Shown piece after piece: positions 1 through 8,622 of a DNA stretch of 49,577 bases. The notes beneath the pieces are model-generated. The model saw only the letters and a program-made list of their open reading frames with translations. It did no database searches and was not told where the DNA came from. The stretch lies in assembly GCA_031417835.1 (NCBI GenBank), contig JANOWJ010000096.1:1-49577 (forward strand), read 5' to 3'. The DNA is from JADJLQ01 sp031417835 (GTDB taxonomy: Bacteria; Bacteroidota; Bacteroidia; Chitinophagales; Saprospiraceae). The stretch's first letter is position 1, and each line of letters opens with the position of its first letter. The translations under genes and the position numbers were made by a program.

Positions 1-2
1 AA

Positions 3-185
3 CTTGGCGAAACCGAAAAATCACGTCAAATAGCAAGCGAAAACCTAGGCATAATTTCACGAATTTTAGACGAAACCCGGCGGTCGGTCGCACTCAGCCG
101 ATTGAACTTGACGTTTGAAAAACTAAATTTCACGCTCAGCGAAAATGACAAAGAACTTTTAGCCGTGATGGTTCGTAAAAGTTAG
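3..185 (+). CDS. C-terminal end of an unidentified protein (partial, cut by window edge)
   Basis: An open frame runs from the window edge to a TAG stop and gives the last 60 residues of a protein that starts outside the window. The piece is charged and probably helical, with many Leu, Arg, Glu and Ser, and ends in LAVMVRKS. I do not recognise the family. Only four bases separate its stop from the ATG of the truncated ABC-2 permease, so the two were probably an operon before the permease was cut. Confidence 0.5.
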   Translation, partial: LGETEKSRQIASENLGIISRILDETRRSVALSRLNLTFEKLNFTLSENDKELLAVMVRKS

Positions 186-189
186 AACT

Positions 190-354
190 ATGCGAAAATT
201 TTTAGCCGTTGCAAAACGCGAATACTTCAAAGTCGTTTGGGCAAAAGCCTTTATCTTATCAACTTTGCTTGCACCTGTTTTTATCACCCTTAAGGGTAAT
301 ATTTTGAATCTTACGTATAGTGAAGGCTTGTTAAACCCGTCTGATTTGGGATAA
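190..354 (+). pseudogene. Truncated ABC-2 (NatB-like) permease, N-terminal remnant
   Basis: The first 30 or so residues (MRKFLAVAKREYFKVVWAKA, then a hydrophobic LSTLLAPVF start of a membrane segment) match the N-terminus typical of ABC-2 / NatB-type permeases. These proteins are normally about 400 residues with six membrane segments. Here the match fades after about residue 33, and the frame stops at residue 54 in a TAA. The rest of the gene is missing, so this is a breakpoint of a deletion, rearrangement or insertion, or an assembly join. The following 90 bases are AT-rich and lead into the promoter region of the next gene. Confidence 0.55.
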
Positions 355-367
355 AGTCAGTATTTAT

Positions 368-396
368 TTTTCATAAATGTCTGTATCTTTTCATAA
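368..396. promoter_or_regulatory. Direct repeat TTTTCATAA x2, possible operator
   Basis: TTTTCATAA occurs at 368-376 and again at 388-396, 20 bases from start to start (about two helical turns), 50-80 bases upstream of the RraA-like gene. The geometry suits a dimeric regulator. It could also be chance in AT-rich DNA, since no second site was found. Confidence 0.25.
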
Positions 397-446
397 TTAG
401 CAAATTACTATTTATATTTAATGACAATTTTATATCTATCAAACAT

Positions 447-1376
447 ATGAATTATCGACTACTCAATTTAGTGGCTATTTTATTTTTTATGGGCAACTTA
501 GAAGCACAATCTTTAGGTGCCTCTCCAGAATATGTCAAAACTTTGACTTCCCAATGGAAAGGAGATCGATTTGCAGACGGTAGGCCCAAAGTGCCTGATG
601 TCGTATTAGAGGCTATTGAGCGAGCCACACTTGAGCAAATATGGGGGTTTTTGGGCCGAAAGGGATTTCGCAATCAAGTCGAAAATGACTGGATAATTTT
701 AAAGCCAGGGGAGACTATGGTAGGCAGGGTAGTGACCGCACAGTTTATGCCGTCCAGGCCGGACCTTGATTCCCTGATCAAAAAAGTGGGGAAAGAGGAA
801 GGTCGGTCACAAAAAGGAGGGATGAATCTATGGCCAATTGATATCCTAGCTAAAGGCGATATCTATGTAGCTGATGGATTTGGCAAGATAAAGGATGGTA
901 CATTGATTGGATCCAGTCTTGGCAACGCTATTGTTGGCAAAACTGGTAAAGGAGTGATTTTTTACGGCTCTGTCCGGGATATGCAGGAACTTAAGGATAC
1001 TAAAGGGTTTAATGCCTGGGTCAAAGGCCACGATCCTTCGTACATCAAAGATATGACCCCAACAGGCATCAACATGCCAATCCGAATAGGACAGACCACT
1101 GTGATTCCCGGTGATATCGTGTTTGCAAATGAATATGGTGTAGTCTTTATTCCGGCTTTTTTAGTAGAAGAGTTAGCTAAAAATTCTACGTTGGTCGGAT
1201 TACGAGATGAATTTGAACGAGTACTGCTCCAACAAAATAAATATCCTTCAGGACAAATCCACGGGGATTGGTCAGATGAAATCAAGGATGCATTCAGGGG
1301 ATGGTTTGCACAGTATCCTAAAGCAGTAGCAGCATCCAAGCAGGATATAGAAGATTATTTAAAGAAAGGGGATTGA
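447..1376 (+). CDS. Exported RraA-family (HMG/CHA aldolase-like) protein, copy 1
   Basis: A 309-residue protein with a Sec signal peptide (about residues 1-20, ending EAQ) and an RraA / class II pyruvate aldolase fold. The region GDIYVADGFGKIKDG, then GNAIVGKTGKGVIF and GSVRDMQEL, contains the family's catalytic Arg-Asp pair (R177, D178). This pair is kept in HMG/CHA aldolases, which cleave 2-keto acids to pyruvate plus a carbonyl product, and this argues against a pure RNase E inhibitor role. Bacterial RraA proteins are about 160 residues. This one has extra N- and C-terminal regions, as does its paralogue at 8623-9555. It is followed by a GH43-like and a GH95 gene on the same strand. I infer an exported aldolase or related lyase for sugar acids; the substrate is unknown. 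Confidence 0.75.
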   Translation: MNYRLLNLVAILFFMGNLEAQSLGASPEYVKTLTSQWKGDRFADGRPKVPDVVLEAIERATLEQIWGFLGRKGFRNQVENDWIILKPGETMVGRVVTAQFMPSRPDLDSLIKKVGKEEGRSQKGGMNLWPIDILAKGDIYVADGFGKIKDGTLIGSSLGNAIVGKTGKGVIFYGSVRDMQELKDTKGFNAWVKGHDPSYIKDMTPTGINMPIRIGQTTVIPGDIVFANEYGVVFIPAFLVEELAKNSTLVGLRDEFERVLLQQNKYPSGQIHGDWSDEIKDAFRGWFAQYPKAVAASKQDIEDYLKKGD

Positions 1377-1436
1377 AGTTTTGAAATGGTCTGAAAGGAA
1401 TACATCGAAGGTATTAACGATAACAAATGATTTATT

Positions 1437-2384
1437 TTGAAAGGCTTTAAATCCTTTTCATTTTGGCTACTCAGTTGTGTTTTGATGTATGCATTGGAGA
1501 TCAAAGCGCAACCACACGAAGTATTTCTATTCTCTTATTTTGTAGACAATGGACAAGATGGGTTGCATTTTGCATACAGCGAAGTTGGATTGCGATGGGA
1601 AGCAATGAACAATGGCAATTCCTATTTAAAACCTGAAATTGGGCGTGATAAATTAATGCGGGATCCGTGCATCCTTCAAGGAAAGGATGGTACTTTTCAT
1701 ATGGTGTGGACCACAGGATGGCATGACCATATCATTGGTTATACTTCATCTAAAGACTTGATCCATTGGTCGGCGCAAAAATCAATACCCGTCATGGCCC
1801 ACGAGCCTACCGTAAAAAACTCCTGGGCTCCGGAAATTTTTTACAACGATAAATCGAAAAAGTATATTATTTTCTGGGCAAGTACTATACCAGGAAGGCA
1901 TACGGATGTGTCGGATTCAGAAAAAGAAAAAGGCTTGAATCATAGAATGTATTTTGCTGAAACGGAAGATTTTAAGAATTTCAGCAAAACTCAAATCTAT
2001 TTTAATCCAAATTTTAGCGTGATAGATGCGACCATACTCAAAGATGGAAAATCGTATGTTATGTTTGTTAAAAATGAAAACCCCAACCCTCCTGAGAAAA
2101 ATATCAGAATCACAAAATCCAAAAATCCAAATCATTTTCCAACAATGGTGTCAGCACCGATCACTGGTGATTATTGGGCAGAGGGACCGACTGCCATAAG
2201 AATCGGGGAATATGTATACGTATATTTTGATAAATACCGCGATCATCAATATGGAGCAGTACGATCAAAGGATATGATATCATGGGAAGATGTTTCTAAT
2301 ACCATATCTTTTCCTTCTGGAGCAAGACATGGGACTGTGCTTAAAATTTCGAATACCTTATTTAATCAGCTAAAAAATAACTAA
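1437..2384 (+). CDS. Secreted GH43-like five-bladed propeller glycosidase
   Basis: A 315-residue protein starting at TTG. This start gives a good signal peptide (MKGFKSFSFWLLSCVLMYAL, cleaved near KAQ), while the next in-frame ATG at 1485 would remove most of it. The body has beta-propeller repeats typical of GH43/GH62-like proteins. The expected acidic triad is visible: D76 in MRDPCI (base), D197 in VIDATILKDG (pKa modulator) and E249 in WAEGPTAIR (acid). Strings such as YTSSKDLIHWS and RSKDMISWEDV are typical blade motifs. Known family activities are arabinofuranosidase, xylosidase and galactosidase; I cannot choose a substrate. It lies 60 bases after the RraA-like gene and 215 bases before the GH95 gene. 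Confidence 0.75.
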   Translation: MKGFKSFSFWLLSCVLMYALEIKAQPHEVFLFSYFVDNGQDGLHFAYSEVGLRWEAMNNGNSYLKPEIGRDKLMRDPCILQGKDGTFHMVWTTGWHDHIIGYTSSKDLIHWSAQKSIPVMAHEPTVKNSWAPEIFYNDKSKKYIIFWASTIPGRHTDVSDSEKEKGLNHRMYFAETEDFKNFSKTQIYFNPNFSVIDATILKDGKSYVMFVKNENPNPPEKNIRITKSKNPNHFPTMVSAPITGDYWAEGPTAIRIGEYVYVYFDKYRDHQYGAVRSKDMISWEDVSNTISFPSGARHGTVLKISNTLFNQLKNN

Positions 2385-2599
2385 ACCGAGGAATGAATCT
2401 TAGTCAGGGATACTTTTTTCAGCTGATTTGGATTTGCTCTCGTTGCAAAATCGGGATAGTGCCAAAATTACAATTCATTCTTAAATAGTTTGGAACCATC
2501 CAAAAATATATTCCTAACCATTAAATTGAAATCCGAATCCATACCTTGACATTGATCATACTGAATAAACTCCATTTGTTTTTAAATAGATTGACTCTA

Positions 2600-4993
2600 A
2601 TGTATAAAAAATCGTTTTTCGCAATCGTATTTTTGTTAACCAATGCCGGCATTTTTGGGCAATCCACGCATGTACTTTGGTATAATAAGCCCGCCGAACA
2701 TTTTGAAGAAAGCCTGGTGTTAGGCAATGGCAAAGTGGGTGCCACGGTATTTGGAGGACCAGCATCTGACAAAATATTTCTAAACGATATCACGCTTTGG
2801 TCCGGAGAGCCTGTAAATGCCAACATGAATCCTGAGGCATACAAAAACTTACCGGAAATACGTGCTGCCTTGATGAAGGAAGATTACGCATTAGCAGATA
2901 AGCTAAATAAAAAGCTACAAGGCACTTTTTCAGAGTCATACGCACCGCTGGGTACGATGTATATCCATAGTGCCAGCCAGGGCGAGGTGTCTAAATATTA
3001 CCGCGAACTAAATATTTCAACAGCCATTTCAAAAACAACTTTTGAACAAGGAGGAATACAATTTACGCGGGAGTATTTTGTATCTGCACCTGATCAGGTA
3101 TTTATGATAAAACTAACCAGTAGTAAAGCAGGTGGTTTAAGTTTTGACTTGAAGTTTAATAGTTTGCTGAAGTATAAAACGGCCATAGCTCAAAATGTTT
3201 TCGCAATCAATGGTTATGCGCCTACTCATGCAGAACCTAGCTACAGAAGAGTGGAAAATCCGATATTATTTGAAGAGGGTAGAGGCACGAGATTCACCAC
3301 TTTGCTCAGAATTAAAAATAGTGGCGGAGTGGTGACGCACAGCGATAGCACCCTTGGTGTAAAAAATGCCACAGAGGCCATCATATATGTGTCTATAGCG
3401 ACAAGTTTTAATGGATTTGATAAGAACCCGGCCTCGGAGGGACTTTCTGAGCAAGCCATTGGGTTAAAAAACCTAACCAAAGCATATGCAAAGACCTACG
3501 GGCAAATAAAACAGGCGCATCTCCTGGATTATCAAAAATATTTTAATAGAGTCAGCTTAAATCTGGGTAAATCAGAGGCACCAAACTTAACCACAGATGA
3601 GCGTCTTCGACGATATGCCAAAGGGGATGAGGATAAAAACCTGGAGATATTATATTTTCAATACGGACGGTATCTGCTCATCAGTAGTTCGCGGACTCTT
3701 GGGGTGCCGGCCAATCTACAAGGTATCTGGAATCCCTATATCCGGCCACCTTGGAGTAGTAACTATACCACCAATATCAATGCTGAAGAAAATTATTGGT
3801 TGGCTGAAAACACGAATCTCACTGAGATGCATCAACCTTTTTTGAGTTTTATTAAAAATGTTGCTACGACAGGAAAAGTAACGGCTAAGACATTTTATGG
3901 AGTAAACGGTTGGACAGCGTGTCACAACTCAGATATTTGGGCTATGAGTAATCCAGTTGGCCAATTTGGACAGGGGGATCCTAGTTGGGCAAATTGGAAT
4001 ATGGGTGGAGCTTGGTTGAGTACTCATCTTTGGGAGCATTATACCTTTACTCAAGATAAACAATATTTAAAAAACGAAGCATATCCTTTACTAAAGGGTG
4101 CGGCCCAGTTTTGTTTAGAGTGGCTAGCAGAGGATAAGAAGGGCAATTTGATTACATCACCTGCGACTTCACCGGAAAATCGATATATCACTCCGGAAGG
4201 TTATACAGGGGCTACATTCTATGGTGGAAGTGCAGATCTGGCTATGATCAGAGAATGTTTTGACATGACCATACAAGCTTCAAAAGTACTCAATCTCGAT
4301 CCTGATTTTAGAGCAAAGTTGGAGCAAGCATTATTAAAATTGTATCCTTATCAAATAGGCAAAAAGGGGAATCTTCAGGAGTGGTATTTTGATTGGGAAG
4401 ATGCAGAACCAAAGCACCGACATCAATCTCATTTGTTTGGACTCTTTCCAGGAAATCATTTAAATCCATTTAAAACCCCTGCATTGGCTGATGCTTGTCG
4501 AAAGTCGTTGGATATAAAAGGTGATGAAACTACGGGTTGGTCTAAAGGCTGGCGAATAAATTTGTGGGCGCGGCTTTGGGATGGCAATCGTGCATACAAA
4601 ATGTATAGGGAGCTCTTACATTATGTAGAACCTGATGGAGTCAAAACCGATTATGTGCGCGGAGGTGGTACCTACCCAAACTTATTCGACGCCCATCCAC
4701 CATTTCAGATTGATGGCAATTTTGGTGGGGCAGCAGCGGTTGCAGAAATGTTAGTGCAATCCGAAGGAGGATTAATACGTTTATTGCCAGCCTTACCTGA
4801 TGTCTGGAGCATTGGTTCCGTAAAAGGTATTTGTGCCCGAGGCGGTTTTGAAATCGCGATGGACTGGAGCAGTAACAAATTAAATTCGGTACAGTTATCT
4901 TCCAAAAAGGGAGGTACCACAACTCTAGTTTCTGGAGCTAAAACGAAAACCGTATCCCTCAGACCTGGCCAGAAACTTAATATCATATGGTAA
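2600..4993 (+). CDS. GH95 alpha-L-fucosidase-like glycoside hydrolase, secreted
   Basis: The protein is 797 residues from the ATG at 2600, chosen because it begins a clean signal peptide (MYKKSFFAIVFLLTNAGIFG-Q); an in-frame ATG at 2546 would put 18 extra residues before it. The family pattern is complete: an N-terminal beta domain opening LWYNKPAEHFEESLVLGNGK with LWSGEP, then an (alpha/alpha)6 barrel with N392 and N394 in NINAEENYW, the general acid E526 in TSPENRY, and D705 in HPPFQIDGNFGG. These match the catalytic residues known from the inverting fucosidase AfcA. GH95 also contains L-galactosidases, so fucose is likely but not certain. It would release free sugar outside the cell for the oxidative enzymes encoded nearby. 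Confidence 0.9.
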   Translation: MYKKSFFAIVFLLTNAGIFGQSTHVLWYNKPAEHFEESLVLGNGKVGATVFGGPASDKIFLNDITLWSGEPVNANMNPEAYKNLPEIRAALMKEDYALADKLNKKLQGTFSESYAPLGTMYIHSASQGEVSKYYRELNISTAISKTTFEQGGIQFTREYFVSAPDQVFMIKLTSSKAGGLSFDLKFNSLLKYKTAIAQNVFAINGYAPTHAEPSYRRVENPILFEEGRGTRFTTLLRIKNSGGVVTHSDSTLGVKNATEAIIYVSIATSFNGFDKNPASEGLSEQAIGLKNLTKAYAKTYGQIKQAHLLDYQKYFNRVSLNLGKSEAPNLTTDERLRRYAKGDEDKNLEILYFQYGRYLLISSSRTLGVPANLQGIWNPYIRPPWSSNYTTNINAEENYWLAENTNLTEMHQPFLSFIKNVATTGKVTAKTFYGVNGWTACHNSDIWAMSNPVGQFGQGDPSWANWNMGGAWLSTHLWEHYTFTQDKQYLKNEAYPLLKGAAQFCLEWLAEDKKGNLITSPATSPENRYITPEGYTGATFYGGSADLAMIRECFDMTIQASKVLNLDPDFRAKLEQALLKLYPYQIGKKGNLQEWYFDWEDAEPKHRHQSHLFGLFPGNHLNPFKTPALADACRKSLDIKGDETTGWSKGWRINLWARLWDGNRAYKMYRELLHYVEPDGVKTDYVRGGGTYPNLFDAHPPFQIDGNFGGAAAVAEMLVQSEGGLIRLLPALPDVWSIGSVKGICARGGFEIAMDWSSNKLNSVQLSSKKGGTTTLVSGAKTKTVSLRPGQKLNIIW

Positions 4994-5068
4994 AGTAATA
5001 GTCGACCAGCTTTATCCAGAACTTTCAGAAAATTATTTTATTCATAGAAATTGAATTCTTTATGTAGA

Positions 5069-7414
5069 TCAAATGCTATTCAAATCTATCGGTAGTTTCG
5101 TGACCCTCTTACCAGTAGCTTTAAAAATTGCATTACATAACGCAGGTATAAACGGTGGGACTGGTGGTTCACCAACGCCGGTAGGTTTTTCGGTACTTTC
5201 TATTAAATGAACTTCGGTTAGATAAGGGGCATCCGTGATTCGAGCCAAATGATAATTATTAAAATTTGTTTGCTCGACATGTCCATTTTTAAATGTGATT
5301 TCACTCTTTAATGCAAAGCTTGCTGCGAAGGCAGCGCCACCTTCAAATTGGGATTTCACCCGATCAGGATTTACGGCTCGACCACAATCTACGGCGTAAT
5401 GTACCATTGGGATTTTTATTTTCCCATCTGCAGTTACCTCCACTTCAACTACACAAGCTACATAAGTCAGAAAACTTCGATGGGCGGCTATACCTATACC
5501 ACTTCCGGAAGGCATTGATTTGCCCCAGCCTGATTTTTCTTTAACGACTTCTATTGTCTTTCGCAGCCGTGCAGTCTCCCATGGGAATTCCTCTATTTTT
5601 TCATTATAATTCCAAAACTCAGTGTACAATGATTTAAAATCAACGTTTCGATCCTTGCCCAATAAATCCAAAAGATTTTGCGCTGGATCTACTCCCCGGT
5701 GATGAGCTATTTGATCCAAGGTGCTGCCGACTGCAAATGCATGGTGTATATTGGCTACAGACCGTAACCAGCCTATGCGAGTCTTAGCGGCGCTCTCCCG
5801 TATTTCTACAGATACATGCGGTACTACAATCGGATTATCGATAAGTCCCATACACATTTCTGCATGATCCGGTAAAGTCTTTTTAAGGTCACCTGTACCA
5901 CCGATCGGAGGAAACGTAGATCGATGTAACCAACCCGTCAAGTTTTGATCAGCATCGAGAGCAGCTTCAATATGTTGGGCACTATTATAATGGTAATAAT
6001 CGTTTTGAATATCATCTTCCCGGGTCCATAATAGTTTTATAGGTTCACCTATTTCTTTTGAGATCAATGCTGCTTCTGCTACGAAGTCTGGTTTTGATTT
6101 TCTACCAAAACCACCACCTAAAAAAGTAACATTCATTTTTACTTTATCCTCTCCGATGCCAAGTGTCTCCGCTATAGCTCTACGGGCCCATTGTGGATCT
6201 TGGACCGGAGCCCAGGCTTCAATGGTTCCGTCAGCTTTGGCATGCACTACTGCGCATGGTGTCTCCATGGGCGTGTGTGATACATGTGAGGTTTGATAGT
6301 CAGTCTTGATTACTTTAGCGGCACTACTTAAAGCTTTTTTGATATCGCCTTCGGCACGCAATACTTTTCCTTTGACATTGACTTTGGCTAATAATTCTTT
6401 ACCGTAGGCTACACTATCATAGTCGGCATTTCTACTTTTTTCCCATACGATTTCTAAAGCATCGCGTCCCTTTATCGCGGCCCATGTATTTTTGGCTACA
6501 ACCACTACGCCCCCTAATGGTTTCGTGTGGCCCATTGGGAAGGGATTGTTTTTTAAGACGAATACATTAGAAACACCTTCTATAGCCTTTGCTTTATCCA
6601 GATTGGCAGATTTGATTCCTGCACCTGGTTCTGGATTTCGTTTGATCACAGCGATTTTTGCATTCGGAATTTGAATATCCATACCAAACAGGGCCTTGCC
6701 AGTCACGAGATCTTCCAGATCATAGATCGATGTTTTTTTACCTATGTATCTGAAGTCTTTGTCAGATTTAAGTTTTACATCTTCTTCTTTTGGCAGTGGG
6801 ATCATACTCGCTTTATCAGCGAGATATGCAAAAGTCAATGATTTGCCGGAAGTGTGGTTGACTTCATGATTTTTTGCTGCGCATTCAGCCATAGGCACAT
6901 TCCATTCCTTAGCTGCCGCAGCTTCTAGTAGATATCGTGCAGTGGCCGCTGCTTTTCTCAAGATCGGATAAAACATCCTCATACTATAAGAACCATCCGT
7001 ATTCTGATCTCCATATTTTACATCCCCTTCGGCTTGCACTATTTTTACTTTTGTCCAGTCTGCTTCCAGTTCATCTGCCATCACCAATGGCAGGCTGGTA
7101 CGAATACCAGTGCCCATCTCCTGTCTATGCGCTATCAATGTCACGATACCAGTACCGGCGATATTGATATAAACATTAGGAGAAAAAACAGCAGTAGGGT
7201 TGCCTGCCAATGTTTGAGCTTTGTCTTTGCAACTGTAGGTAATACCTAAAAACAATCCACCTAAACCGGCAATGCCTGTGTTTTTAATAAAACTTCTACG
7301 GTCCAGAGCATATACTGATGATCCTTCTGTAGTAGATTGATTCAGCTTATTTTTTTGTTGCGTTACTCTATCGGCTTTTTTTGAGCCAACATTTCTTTTT
7401 GAATTATTTTTCAT
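5069..7414 (-). CDS. Molybdopterin-binding large subunit, IorB/xanthine-dehydrogenase family, Tat-exported
   Basis: A 781-residue large subunit of a two-subunit molybdenum hydroxylase of the isoquinoline 1-oxidoreductase (IorB) / aldehyde dehydrogenase type. Visible motifs are the Moco-binding GGGFGRKSKPDF near residue 435 and the catalytic base E749 in GVGEPPVPP. The Tat motif DRRSFIKNTG begins only at about residue 39, after a polar, Lys/Asn/Gln-rich extension, and is followed by TYSC, which may be a lipoprotein site. The start is well supported because it overlaps the stop of the small subunit by four bases (ATGA). This enzyme could oxidise aldehydes or heterocycles in the periplasm. With sugar-oxidising neighbours, oxidation of an aldehyde product such as lactaldehyde or glycolaldehyde is a reasonable guess. 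Confidence 0.88.
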   Translation of the reverse strand: MKNNSKRNVGSKKADRVTQQKNKLNQSTTEGSSVYALDRRSFIKNTGIAGLGGLFLGITYSCKDKAQTLAGNPTAVFSPNVYINIAGTGIVTLIAHRQEMGTGIRTSLPLVMADELEADWTKVKIVQAEGDVKYGDQNTDGSYSMRMFYPILRKAAATARYLLEAAAAKEWNVPMAECAAKNHEVNHTSGKSLTFAYLADKASMIPLPKEEDVKLKSDKDFRYIGKKTSIYDLEDLVTGKALFGMDIQIPNAKIAVIKRNPEPGAGIKSANLDKAKAIEGVSNVFVLKNNPFPMGHTKPLGGVVVVAKNTWAAIKGRDALEIVWEKSRNADYDSVAYGKELLAKVNVKGKVLRAEGDIKKALSSAAKVIKTDYQTSHVSHTPMETPCAVVHAKADGTIEAWAPVQDPQWARRAIAETLGIGEDKVKMNVTFLGGGFGRKSKPDFVAEAALISKEIGEPIKLLWTREDDIQNDYYHYNSAQHIEAALDADQNLTGWLHRSTFPPIGGTGDLKKTLPDHAEMCMGLIDNPIVVPHVSVEIRESAAKTRIGWLRSVANIHHAFAVGSTLDQIAHHRGVDPAQNLLDLLGKDRNVDFKSLYTEFWNYNEKIEEFPWETARLRKTIEVVKEKSGWGKSMPSGSGIGIAAHRSFLTYVACVVEVEVTADGKIKIPMVHYAVDCGRAVNPDRVKSQFEGGAAFAASFALKSEITFKNGHVEQTNFNNYHLARITDAPYLTEVHLIESTEKPTGVGEPPVPPFIPALCNAIFKATGKRVTKLPIDLNSI

Positions 7415-7863
7415 ATTGCAACAGATTTAATAGCTTTTCTAATGCGCACATAGGTACCGCAGCGGCAGATATTACCCGACATTGCCGCGTCGATCTCATC
7501 ATCAGTAGGATGAGGATTTTTGGCTAATAAAGCTGCTGCAGTCATGATCTGTCCACCTTGACAATAGCCACACTGAGGCACATCACCATCCATCCATGCT
7601 TTTTGCACAGGATGCAATCCTTGTCCACCAAGCCCTTCTATTGTGGTGATTTTTTTACCGGTCAGTGATGAAACTTGGATGCTGCAAGACCGCATGGCCT
7701 CACCATCTATGTGTACGGTGCATGCTCCACATTGCGCAATACCACATCCATATTTAGTGCCACACATACCGAGTTCATCCCTAAGGGCCCAGAGCAAAGG
7801 CATGTCCGCGGGAGTATCTATCTCCTTTGTCAGACCATTGATCAATAATGAATATTTTGCCAT
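7411..7863 (-). CDS. (2Fe-2S)-binding small subunit, IorA-like
   Basis: A 150-residue protein of normal IorA length with two iron-sulfur domains. The N-terminal plant-ferredoxin-like domain has the cluster motif CGTKYGCGIAQCGAC plus a later Cys in AMRSC. The C-terminal helical domain has CGYCQGGQ and GNICRCGTY. It passes electrons from the Mo centre of the large subunit to an outer acceptor, which in IorAB-type enzymes is often a cytochrome c. It has no signal peptide of its own, so it is presumably carried across the membrane as a folded complex with the Tat-tagged large subunit, as known for this family. It is translationally coupled to the large subunit gene by an ATGA overlap. Confidence 0.9.
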   Translation of the reverse strand: MAKYSLLINGLTKEIDTPADMPLLWALRDELGMCGTKYGCGIAQCGACTVHIDGEAMRSCSIQVSSLTGKKITTIEGLGGQGLHPVQKAWMDGDVPQCGYCQGGQIMTAAALLAKNPHPTDDEIDAAMSGNICRCGTYVRIRKAIKSVAI

Positions 7864-8229
7864 AGTTTCTAATTAATTTTGATCAACCCACAAGTTAAAA
7901 AATTAATCCTGCATTATTTCATTTTTGTAAAAGCAGTAATTAATGCCTACAACAATAGCCATCGAATTCTAATAAAAGCTTTTTTTGTATTCTATGGTTC
8001 AAAAATCACGTTTTGGGTTACAATTATTGACTTTTATTATTTGTCAACCGCAAGTTTTAGCTAAGACATTGTGCAGGAAATCTATTTTGACATGCATGGT
8101 ATTTATTATCTCGGACCAATTCATAAGGAGTATAACCATAATAAAATAGAATTCGTATTCTCTACTTCAGCATAGAAGAGTAGATATCAACAGAAAGTCG
8201 ATTCAAATAATAGTATTGTCCTTTAAGAT
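7864..8229. other. Intergenic region between IorA-like gene and LamG fragment
   Basis: About 365 AT-rich bases upstream of the IorAB operon. An open frame at 7879-8064 on the plus strand would encode 61 hydrophobic residues, but nothing supports it as a gene. I see no clear hairpin, repeat or RNA gene. The part near 7864-7930 probably contains the IorAB promoter. Confidence 0.4.
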
Positions 8230-8478
8230 TTACTTTGGTTTGTTCACTCCTCCGATTGCGGGATCACCTAGGGCATTGATTTTTAACCAACATTCAATAG
8301 TCATGTGTGGTGTATTGAGTGAAGGATGGTCACTGATTTCAAGATAAGCACCTTTCTGATCTATATGTATGGCTTTTTGTCCATATAGGTATACAACAGA
8401 GAAAGAAAGGAAAAAAGTTAATGTTCGAGTGAGAATGTTAAAGCGTCGAGAAATAGTGATATGATAATAAGCAAACAA
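8230..8478 (-). pseudogene. N-terminal fragment of a secreted LamG/concanavalin-like domain protein
   Basis: The 82-residue frame encodes a signal peptide (hydrophobic LTFFLSFSVVYLYG-Q) followed by AIHIDQKGAYLEISDHPSLN and TIECWLKINALGD. This is the opening of a LamG / concanavalin A-like lectin domain, which usually needs 150-200 residues. The frame stops after only about 45 mature residues, before the fold could be complete, and the downstream bases show no recognisable continuation. It is best read as a truncated gene. A small genuine protein cannot be excluded. Confidence 0.5.
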
Positions 8479-8568
8479 GCAGATTAATTGGCTATTTTAT
8501 CTCGAAAGTAATGAATTTGAACCCCCGAATCAACTTATATTGAAATGGTATTTGATTTTGATCGACCT

Positions 8569-8576
8569 TATATTTG
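8569..8576 (+). promoter_or_regulatory. Candidate Bacteroidota -7 promoter element
   Basis: TATATTTG matches the Bacteroidota sigma-A -7 consensus TAnnTTTG and lies 46 bases before the ATG of the RraA / dehydratase / mutarotase gene run. No well-spaced -33 TTTG is obvious, so the call is tentative. Confidence 0.35.
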
Positions 8577-8622
8577 TAAATTGAATTATTTTCATAGTTG
8601 AAACAAGCCTAAACAAATCAGG

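Noticed and set aside
7879..8064. 61-residue open frame on the plus strand in the IorAB upstream region
   Set aside because: Hydrophobic, AT-driven composition, no family resemblance and no supporting ribosome binding context.
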